Shown here in pieces: positions 6,750 through 12,407 of a stretch of DNA of 12,407 bases; within the stretch, counting starts at the first letter, position 1, and each line of letters begins with the position of its first letter. Made by a program: the position numbers and the translations under genes. Under the pieces are notes generated by a model. That model did no database searches, was not told the DNA's origin, and saw only the letters and a list, made by a program, of their open reading frames with translations. This stretch comes from Hyphomicrobiales bacterium (GTDB lineage: Bacteria; Pseudomonadota; Alphaproteobacteria; Rhizobiales; JALURZ01). The stretch lies in NCBI GenBank assembly GCA_027058735.1, contig JALURZ010000119.1, forward strand, positions 1 to 12,407, given 5' to 3'.

Positions 6750-7832
6750 ATGGCCGAAGACCAGCCGGAAAGCACGGAAAAATCCGAAGAGCCGACGCAA
6801 AAGAAGCTCGAGGATGCCCACAAGAAGGGCAATGTCGCCAAGAGTCAGGAAATCAACACCTGGTTCATGATGCTGGCGGCGACCCTGCTGATCGCCGTAT
6901 TTTCCGACGGCATGATGAGCGGGCTGTCGCGCGCGCTGCGGGTGTTTCTGGCCGAACCCCATGCCATCCCCATGGACAGCGGCCAGTTTGCGGTCGTCTA
7001 CACCAATACGGGCTGGTCCGTGCTCACGGCGCTGCTGGCACCGCTGGGCATTTTGATGATCGCCGCCGCGCTCGCCAATCTGGTCCAGCACAAGCCGGTA
7101 TTCACGGCAGAACAGATCAAGCCGAAACTGTCGAAAATTTCGCCGCAGGCCGGCCTCAAACGGCTTTTCTCGGGCACCAGCCTGATCAATTTTCTCAAGG
7201 GCGTCGCCAAGCTGGCCATCGTCGGCGCGGTCATGTTCGCGGTCGCCTGGCCCGAGCGCGACCGCCTCGATACGCTGATCTCCACCGACATCGCCGCCCT
7301 CATGCCGGTGCTCAAGGTGATGGCGGTCAAGCTGATGCTTGGCGTGCTGGTGGTGCTCACCCTGATCGCCGGTGGCGACTATCTGTTTCAGCGCCACAAG
7401 TGGTTTGAGAAACTGCGGATGTCGCACAAGGAAATCCGCGACGAGCACAAACAGCAGGAAGGCGACCCGGCGATCAAGGCCAAGCTGCGCCAGATCCGCC
7501 TTGAGCGCGGCCGCAAACGCATGATGGCCAATGTGCCCGAAGCTTCGGTCGTGGTGACGAATCCCACCCATTATGCCGTGGCGCTGAAATACGAGCCCGG
7601 CATGGGCGCGCCGCTGTGCGTGGCCAAGGGGGCCGATCGCATCGCCCTCAAGATCCGCGAGGTGGCCAGGGAGCACCACATACCGGTCATTGAAAATCCG
7701 CCCCTGGCGCGCAGTCTGCACGAAACCGTGGGTGTCGATGAGGAAGTGTCGCCCGAACACTACCGCGCGGTGGCCGAGGTTATCGGATTCGTCATGAAAA
7801 CGCGCCGGAAGGCCCCCTGGCGCGCGACCTGA
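6750..7832 (+). CDS. flhB: flagellar export switch protein FlhB
   Basis: FlhB is the membrane protein that switches the export apparatus from rod/hook to filament substrates. The 360-residue length is normal. The basic N-terminal motif EKSEEPTQKKLEDAHKKGNV is followed by about four membrane helices (near 38-52, 90-112, 150-167, 186-208) and a cytoplasmic C-domain. The self-cleavage motif NPTH lies at 271-274, with cleavage expected between N271 and P272. VVVTNPTHYAVAL, the VAKGAD segment and ENPPLARSL are all typical. AAGGAG lies five bases before the ATG. The gene closes the flagellar operon, and cckA follows after 67 bp. Confidence 0.98.
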   Translation: MAEDQPESTEKSEEPTQKKLEDAHKKGNVAKSQEINTWFMMLAATLLIAVFSDGMMSGLSRALRVFLAEPHAIPMDSGQFAVVYTNTGWSVLTALLAPLGILMIAAALANLVQHKPVFTAEQIKPKLSKISPQAGLKRLFSGTSLINFLKGVAKLAIVGAVMFAVAWPERDRLDTLISTDIAALMPVLKVMAVKLMLGVLVVLTLIAGGDYLFQRHKWFEKLRMSHKEIRDEHKQQEGDPAIKAKLRQIRLERGRKRMMANVPEASVVVTNPTHYAVALKYEPGMGAPLCVAKGADRIALKIREVAREHHIPVIENPPLARSLHETVGVDEEVSPEHYRAVAEVIGFVMKTRRKAPWRAT

Positions 7833-7862
7833 TTCGCGAAGTCCGGTATGGTAAAGTGATTC
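7831..7862. promoter_or_regulatory. two GANTC (CcrM-type) sites before cckA
   Basis: GATTC occurs at 7831-7835, overlapping the flhB stop, and again at 7858-7862, within the short gap before cckA. GANTC is the known CcrM methylation site of alphaproteobacteria, and GcrA acts at methylated promoters. Whether these sites have a role here is inference. A T7 run follows at 7864-7870 without an adjoining hairpin. Confidence 0.3.
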
Positions 7863-7899
7863 GTTTTTTTGGCGCGATGCGATATCCGGTGGCAGCGAT

Positions 7900-10389
7900 A
7901 TGACACACACAAGGGGGGCGGACGCGCGCGGGCGGATGGTGCCGGCGCTCGCGCTTGCGGTCATACTGGCGCTCACCGCCGCCGGCTCGGCCTATATGCT
8001 GCGCGAACGCGCCGATACCGTCATCCTCCTTGCCCTTGGCGTGTTTTCGTTCTTCGGCCTTTTTGCGATGTTCGCGGCGATGGCGGGCATCATCCGCCTT
8101 GGCGGCGCGGCGAAGGCCGCGGGGCTTGCCGGCGACGTGCTTGAGCAGATCGACGATGCCTGTCTGGTGTCGACCCAGGATGGCTCGGTGGTGTTCGCCA
8201 ATGACGCCTACCGGCGGCTTGCGGGCATCGAGGGGGATGGGGAGGTGCCGACGCTTGAGCGGCTCTATACGGGCTATCCCGAAATCGCCGACCAGATCTA
8301 CCGGCTGGTACGGGCGGCGGGCGACGCCAAGCCGCTGAGCGAAAACCTGCGCCTTGCCGCCGGCGCCACCGCGCCGGGCGCCCATCCCGAGCGTTCCGTC
8401 TGGCTGAAGATGGCGGTCGCGCCCCTGGATCGCTCGCCGGACCGTATCTTGTGGCGGATGAAGGCCGCCACCGACGATCATGAAGAACAGGAATTCGCGT
8501 TCCGCAGGCTGCAGCAGATCATCGACTATCTCGACCATGCGCCGGCCGGGTTCTTTTCCGCCGATCATGAGGGGGCCATCCACTATATCAACGCCACTCT
8601 GGCCGAATGGCTGCATCTCGATCTGGCCAAGACCACCGGCGGCGCGCTGTCCTTGCCCGATCTGCTGACCATCGAGGGCATGGACGTGATTGCGCTGCTG
8701 CAAAGCGACGGCACGGCCGGTGCCGTGGAGCCGCTGGAGCTCGATCTGAAAGGCCGGGACGGACATGCGATCTTCGCCAGGGTCCTGCTGCGCAGGGTTG
8801 TCGATGAGGACGGCTCGCTGATCGGTATTCAGTCGTTTGTGCTGCCGCCTGAAAAACCCGGGGACAACGCCGAGGCCACATCGCCGCTGGATTTCGAGCG
8901 GTTCTTCAAGAACGCCCCGATCGGCATTGCGCTGCTGGACAAGGATGGCGTGATAGAGAGCGCGAACGCGGCCCTGCGCACTCTTGCCGGCGCGCGCCGG
9001 GGTCAGCGGTTTGAGCAGCTGATCGATGAGAGCCAGGTTGAGGCATGCAAGAAGGCGCTGGCGGGCCTGGCGCCGGGCGAGGAGGCGCCGGGAACCCTCG
9101 ATGTGACATTCTCGCGCAAGGAGGACGCGCGCGGACAGATCTTTTTCGCAGCGCTGGCCGGCGTGGATGGCGGCCGCGCCGCCTATATCGCCTATGTGGT
9201 CGATCGCACCGAACAGCACGCGCTGCAACAGCAGTTTGTCCAGTCGCAGAAAATGCAGGCGGTGGGACAGCTCGCCGGCGGTGTCGCCCATGATTTCAAC
9301 AACGTCCTGACCGCCATCATCGGCTATTCCGACCTGCTGCTGCGCCGGCTGGTTCCAACCGATCCTTCCTATCAGGACATCATGAATATCAAGCAGAACG
9401 CGAACCGCGCCGCCAATCTCGTGCGGCAGTTGCTGGCGTTTTCGCGCCGCCAGACCCTGCGCCCCGAAGTGCTTTCGCTGACAGATGTATTGTCTGAACT
9501 GACCAGCATGCTCAGCCGCCTGCTCGGGCCCCATATAGAACTGAAGACGGTTCACCAGCGCGATCTGTGGCCCGTGCGCGCCGACGCCGTGCAGCTTGAC
9601 CAGGTGATCGTCAATCTGGCGGTCAACGCCCGCGACGCCATGCCCGGCGGCGGCACCTTGAGCATCACGACGCGCAATGTGACGGACGAAGAGTCGAAAT
9701 CGCTTGGCGGCGATATCCTGCCCAGGGGCGAATATGTCCTGTGCTCCATCCGCGATACCGGTTCGGGCATGTCCAGTGCGGTCCTCAACCAGATTTACGA
9801 GCCGTTTTTCACCACCAAGGAAGTCGGCAAGGGGACGGGTCTGGGGCTTTCGACGGTCTACGGCATCATCAAGCAGACGGAAGGGTTTATTTTCTGTCAG
9901 AGCAAAGAAGGCAAAGGCACGACATTCGATATCTATCTGCCGCGCCATGTTAGCGATCCGGGCGAGGATGGCGCGCGCGACACGGAAAAGGGGAAAGACG
10001 AGGAGCCGGCCGATCTGACCGGGGCGGGCACAATCCTGCTTGTCGAGGATGAAGAGGCGGTGCGCCAGTTTTCCTCACGCACCCTGGCCTCGAGCGGCTA
10101 TACCGTCCTTGACGCGGCGAGCGGCGCGGAGGCGCTGAAACTGGTCGATGAGTTTGAAGGCGAACTGGACCTCGTCATTTCCGATGTCATGATGCCGGAA
10201 ATGGACGGGCCGCAATTGCTCAAGGAACTGCAAAAGCGCGGCATCAAGGCCAATGTCATCTTCATATCGGGCTACACGGAGGACAAGCTGGGCAGCCTGC
10301 TGGAAGACAACAAGGACATCGCGTTCCTGCGCAAACCGTTCACTCTGGTGCAGCTTGCAAAGCTTGTGAAGAAAACGATCTCGGCGTAG
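7900..10389 (+). CDS. cckA: cell-cycle hybrid histidine kinase CckA
   Basis: CckA is the membrane hybrid kinase that, through ChpT, phosphorylates CtrA. The 829 residues show two N-terminal membrane helices (about 14-33 and 41-65), then three PAS-like segments (about 80-190, 205-315, 332-440). The HisKA box is AGGVAHDFNNVLTAIIGYSD with phospho-acceptor H464. The ATPase domain has an N-box (NLAVNARDAM, 572-581), DTGSGM (619-624) and FFTTKEVGKGTGLGLS (636-651). The C-terminal receiver has acidic residues E716/D717, phospho-acceptor D762 (SDVMMPEMDG), S790 and K812. The VAHDFNN signature, the domain order and the position beside flhB all favour CckA over a generic hybrid kinase. It is longer than Caulobacter CckA (about 690 residues), mostly through the extra PAS-like region. 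The Shine-Dalgarno is weak (GGTGG), and M13 (ATG 7936) is an alternative start. Confidence 0.93.
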   Translation: MTHTRGADARGRMVPALALAVILALTAAGSAYMLRERADTVILLALGVFSFFGLFAMFAAMAGIIRLGGAAKAAGLAGDVLEQIDDACLVSTQDGSVVFANDAYRRLAGIEGDGEVPTLERLYTGYPEIADQIYRLVRAAGDAKPLSENLRLAAGATAPGAHPERSVWLKMAVAPLDRSPDRILWRMKAATDDHEEQEFAFRRLQQIIDYLDHAPAGFFSADHEGAIHYINATLAEWLHLDLAKTTGGALSLPDLLTIEGMDVIALLQSDGTAGAVEPLELDLKGRDGHAIFARVLLRRVVDEDGSLIGIQSFVLPPEKPGDNAEATSPLDFERFFKNAPIGIALLDKDGVIESANAALRTLAGARRGQRFEQLIDESQVEACKKALAGLAPGEEAPGTLDVTFSRKEDARGQIFFAALAGVDGGRAAYIAYVVDRTEQHALQQQFVQSQKMQAVGQLAGGVAHDFNNVLTAIIGYSDLLLRRLVPTDPSYQDIMNIKQNANRAANLVRQLLAFSRRQTLRPEVLSLTDVLSELTSMLSRLLGPHIELKTVHQRDLWPVRADAVQLDQVIVNLAVNARDAMPGGGTLSITTRNVTDEESKSLGGDILPRGEYVLCSIRDTGSGMSSAVLNQIYEPFFTTKEVGKGTGLGLSTVYGIIKQTEGFIFCQSKEGKGTTFDIYLPRHVSDPGEDGARDTEKGKDEEPADLTGAGTILLVEDEEAVRQFSSRTLASSGYTVLDAASGAEALKLVDEFEGELDLVISDVMMPEMDGPQLLKELQKRGIKANVIFISGYTEDKLGSLLEDNKDIAFLRKPFTLVQLAKLVKKTISA

Positions 10390-10571
10390 TGGGCCCGTCT
10401 GCCCCTTGAACGCGGACGCCCTTGCCTGCGCGGAACTCGCCCGCGCGCGAGGGCACGGGAACCGGGCCGCCTGGCCCCCGCCGCGCCGATTGCGCGTTGC
10501 GGTCATGGCCACATTTCAGCCCCTTTTGGCCGAAATCCCACCGGCGGAAAAACTCAACCCCGGCAGGCCGC

Positions 10572-10588
10572 GCCGGGTCCGGCCCGGC
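10572..10588. other. GC-rich stem-loop downstream of cckA
   Basis: GCCGGG (10572-10577) pairs perfectly with CCCGGC (10583-10588) around a five-base loop, about 180 bp after the cckA stop. No T-run follows directly; the nearest lies near 10628. A shorter hairpin (GGGCC/GGCCC, 10464-10477) lies upstream. Neither is a convincing intrinsic terminator. The rest of 10390-10619 is very GC-rich and shows no gene. Confidence 0.3.
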
Positions 10589-10723
10589 AACCTGTCGCAT
10601 TCCGCGAACCGGCAGCGGGCGATTCAATTTTTGGAACAAATCGACACAATTTTGACACGAATTCGGCAACATCGAAACAATATTAGCGCAAAATTCCGAC
10701 GAATAAATTCCACAAAATATACT

Positions 10724-10738
10724 AAATTGCAACAATTT
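10724..10738. repeat. inverted repeat AAATTG-CAA-CAATTT
   Basis: Two perfect 6-bp arms are separated by three bases inside the AT-rich island, the size of a dimeric regulator's operator. Its AT-rich setting raises the chance of a random match. Confidence 0.35.
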
Positions 10739-10809
10739 TCGTCAAACTTTTGGTGATAAATTCGTGTTAGAAATTTAAGAATTGGAAAAATAGACTATTA
10801 TACATATGA

Positions 10810-10838
10810 TTGACTCGAAAAAACGATTCAATTATAGG
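10810..10838 (+). promoter_or_regulatory. candidate sigma-70 promoter in the AT-rich island
   Basis: TTGACT (10810-10815) is followed after exactly 17 bases by TATAGG (10833-10838): five of six -35 bases and four of six -10 bases. Transcription would begin near 10845 and run rightward toward the terminal gene with a leader of about 350 bases. Two GANTC sites overlap the -35 and spacer. Confidence 0.35.
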
Positions 10839-11183
10839 TTTAACAGGAGTAATGCTCTATAAATATTATGTTTTCGCGTTTTTTTCCGTTTTTCTGTCAA
10901 GATTAACAAGAGCGTTAAAGCATAAGACCGCCCCATCCCGCCGGGTGCTCCGGCGCCCTTCCGGAGGCGGGGGGGACGGTCCGAACCACCCGATACCGCC
11001 TACAAGACCAATAACAACATCGCGGGGAAATGTGTCGAGCGATCTGGCAGCAGATGAAGGAAGCGCTGAAGTTCGTATGAGTATGATCGGGACTGCAGAC
11101 GTCGTTCACGACTAGTCAGGGTTCGGCTGGGACCGCCGGCATCGCCTGCAACGACGAAGCGGCATTTCCGTGAGATGTAAAGC

Positions 11184-11190
11184 GAGGGAG
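11184..11190 (+). promoter_or_regulatory. Shine-Dalgarno supporting the GTG start at 11197
   Basis: GAGGGAG lies six bases before the GTG at 11197, an ideal spacing. A competing strong site, AGGAGAGG at 11475-11482, precedes an in-frame ATG at 11488, so this site does not settle the start alone. Confidence 0.4.
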
Positions 11191-11196
11191 CACGAG

Positions 11197-12407
11197 GTGC
11201 GCGAACAGGAACAGGCCGGCGAGGCAAAGCGGACTCGCGGCAGATCACGCAAGGTTGCCGCCGCCAAGAAAACGGCGGCCAGGACACGGGCCAGGCGGGC
11301 GTCCGCGAAGCGGCGCGCCAGGAACAAGACGGCCAAGCCGGCCGCCGCGCCGCCGGACAATGGCGCATTCGCGGATGCCCGGCCCGCTTCACCCAGTCAC
11401 TCCGGCAATCCCGGTCAGCCCGGCGCCATGGCTGACCACGAGCGCCAGAATTTTGATGCCCGGCAAAATTCGACAGGAGAGGTGGAAATGAAGGATAAAC
11501 CGGCACTTCCAGACACACCCGAACCGTTTTCCGACACGGCCGCGAGCGCCGGCGGCGCGCCAGGCAGTCCAGGCGGCATTGAGCAGCGCTTGAATGCCGG
11601 GGCGGCCGGTCCGCCCTATGGCCTTCGTGAAGAGGGGGAACACGAGGAGGGCTATGAGGGCTATGCCGGCGGGGATGATCTGGAGGATTATCTCGCGGCC
11701 GAAGATGTCCCGGCGCCCGGAGACGATGGGGATGCGCGGGAGACGGGAGGCGCCGTCTATCCCTTCGACCCGCCCGCGCCACCCGGCGGGCCAAACGGAT
11801 CGCCGGCGCACCCGGCGGGCGCGCCTGTCCGGTCCGTCCCCATGGAGGCCGCGGGCACCTTCAGTCCGCCCCCCGCGGTTGCGCCGGCAACCTCCGCGCC
11901 GGCGCATTCGGGCGATGCGCGGCCATTGGCGCCGGGCGTGCGGCTTGCGCGTCTGGCCGGGCAGGGCGCGCCCGACAACACTCCCGGGACTCCCGGGTCC
12001 GCGCGCCCGGAGCGCCCGGATATGGAAAATTACCCGCCGCTGCCGAAATTTCTCGAGGAAGGGGCCGCCGGCGCGCGGCGTACCTCGGATGCGGTGCGTT
12101 CAGCCACCAATGCGAAGTGGTCGGGACCGGCGCGCCAGGCGGCATCGGAGATGCTGGCGTCCAGCGCCAAGGACAGGCCCTTCCTGACGCCCGGCGAACG
12201 GCCCGGCTCCGTGGGGTCCGGATGGACCCCGCTTATTCTTCTGGGTGTGACCGGCCTGCTGGTTGCCGGATTTTCTGGCGCCCTCTTCCTCGAACTGGGC
12301 CGCGGGACATCCGAACAGTCGCTGGCGAGCGCGCCGGAAGCCGCCGCGCCACTGGCCGCACCGGCACCGCCGGATGCGCCGGCTGCCGCTTCTGCGCCGT
12401 CACCAGC
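11197..12407 (+). CDS. unrecognised single-pass membrane protein with H1-like basic N-terminus, 3' truncated
   Basis: The frame is open from 11116 to the window end with no stop. From GTG 11197 there are 403 complete codons. Residues about 9-50 are Lys/Arg/Ala-rich with histone-H1-like steps (KVAAAKKTAARTRARRASAK). Residues about 60-340 are rich in Pro, Gly, Ala, Asp and Glu and look disordered, with an acidic patch near 150-180. One membrane helix follows at about 345-366 (PLILLGVTGLLVAGFSGALF), then a Pro/Ala-rich stretch runs to the edge. A basic cytoplasmic N-terminus, one helix and a Pro/Ala-rich extracytoplasmic tail recall TonB-like or SPOR/peptidoglycan-binding proteins, but no such domain is visible yet. 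High GC at third codon positions in the basic part supports translation. The alternative ATG 11488 would remove the basic tail. I do not recognise the family. Confidence 0.7.
   Translation, partial: MREQEQAGEAKRTRGRSRKVAAAKKTAARTRARRASAKRRARNKTAKPAAAPPDNGAFADARPASPSHSGNPGQPGAMADHERQNFDARQNSTGEVEMKDKPALPDTPEPFSDTAASAGGAPGSPGGIEQRLNAGAAGPPYGLREEGEHEEGYEGYAGGDDLEDYLAAEDVPAPGDDGDARETGGAVYPFDPPAPPGGPNGSPAHPAGAPVRSVPMEAAGTFSPPPAVAPATSAPAHSGDARPLAPGVRLARLAGQGAPDNTPGTPGSARPERPDMENYPPLPKFLEEGAAGARRTSDAVRSATNAKWSGPARQAASEMLASSAKDRPFLTPGERPGSVGSGWTPLILLGVTGLLVAGFSGALFLELGRGTSEQSLASAPEAAAPLAAPAPPDAPAAASAPSP
11980..11997 (+). repeat. 9-bp tandem repeat in the terminal gene
   Basis: ACTCCCGGG occurs twice in direct tandem and encodes TPG-TPG in the disordered region of the terminal protein. 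It keeps the reading frame. Confidence 0.6.

Larger units (their letters stand above)
10621..10920. other. 300-bp AT-rich island
   Basis: By hand count 89 of these 300 bases are G or C, about 30%, while the block at 10441-10500 has 50 of 60. The change is abrupt on both sides. The island holds three GANTC sites (10621-10625, 10812-10816, 10825-10829), a perfect short inverted repeat and a candidate sigma-70 promoter. No convincing coding sequence is present. It may be the regulatory region of the terminal gene, a target of a silencing protein such as MucR, or a remnant of transferred DNA; the sequence does not decide. Confidence 0.75.

Noticed and set aside
6504..7976. 490-codon open frame on the minus strand across fliR, flhB and the cckA start
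   Set aside because: It is antisense to three well-supported starts or coding regions, its product is compositionally odd, and no motif is seen.
7792..9948. 718-codon open frame on the minus strand across cckA
   Set aside because: It lies opposite a clear CckA with all kinase motifs, has no recognisable domain and a low-complexity His/Arg/Gln-rich composition; long antisense frames are expected in GC-rich genes.
10406..10756. 116-codon open frame after cckA
   Set aside because: It crosses from very GC-rich into AT-rich DNA, has no ribosome site or motif, and its amino-acid makeup follows the base composition.
10903..10918. Further CtrA box in the AT-rich island
   Set aside because: The two TTAA half-sites are separated by eight bases rather than seven, and chance TTAA pairs are likely in AT-rich DNA.
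10621..10920. Replication origin
   Set aside because: AT-rich with GANTC sites, but only one partial DnaA-box core (TCCACA, 10709-10714) and no dnaA, hemE or partition genes nearby.
10852..11115. 88-codon ORF with a hydrophobic start (MLYKYYVFAFFSVFLS)
   Set aside because: AGGAG is only two bases from the ATG, composition changes sharply midway, and the second half is low-complexity without codon bias; not convincing, though a small membrane peptide cannot be excluded.
11000..11794. 264-codon minus-strand frame opposite the terminal gene
   Set aside because: Arg/Pro/His-rich product typical of antisense frames; the plus strand is open for over 1.2 kb with a ribosome site and a membrane helix.

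Overview
The window looks like a high-GC alphaproteobacterial chromosome. The genes are GC-rich and tightly packed. The flagellar genes have an alphaproteobacterial order, a CckA-type hybrid histidine kinase follows flhB directly, and CtrA-type boxes (TTAA-N7-TTAA) lie in the divergent flagellar promoter region. I cannot name a genus. No tRNA, rRNA, CRISPR array, transposase or integrase was seen.

Layout. (1) 1-1677, plus strand: the 3' part of a TPR-repeat protein whose start is outside the window. (2) 1674-2702, minus strand: a Rieske non-heme iron oxygenase that converges on the TPR gene; the two stop codons share one CTAG. (3) 2823-4204, minus strand: fliO and fliP, overlapping by ATGA. 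(4) 4205-4473: divergent regulatory region with three CtrA-like boxes. (5) 4474-7832, plus strand: flgB, flgC, fliE, fliQ, fliR, flhB with gaps of 18-29 bp, a probable operon. (6) 7900-10389: cckA. (7) 10390-11196: about 800 bp without a convincing gene, containing a sharply bounded 300-bp AT-rich island (about 30% GC by hand count). (8) 11197 to the window end: the 5' part of an unrecognised membrane protein with a histone-H1-like basic N-terminus, a disordered Pro/Gly/Ala region, one membrane helix and a Pro/Ala-rich tail.

How they work together. FliP, FliQ, FliR, FlhB and FliO form or assemble the membrane export gate of the flagellar type III secretion system. FliE, FlgB and FlgC are the first rod and junction proteins built on it. 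CckA is the known top kinase of the CckA-ChpT-CtrA phosphorelay, and CtrA is the known activator of early flagellar genes in several alphaproteobacteria. Having cckA on the same strand behind the gate genes, with CtrA-type boxes ahead of the cluster, suggests a feedback loop; this is inference. The Rieske oxygenase has no evident link to motility and no electron-transfer partner here. The terminal gene and its AT-rich upstream island are the least explained part.
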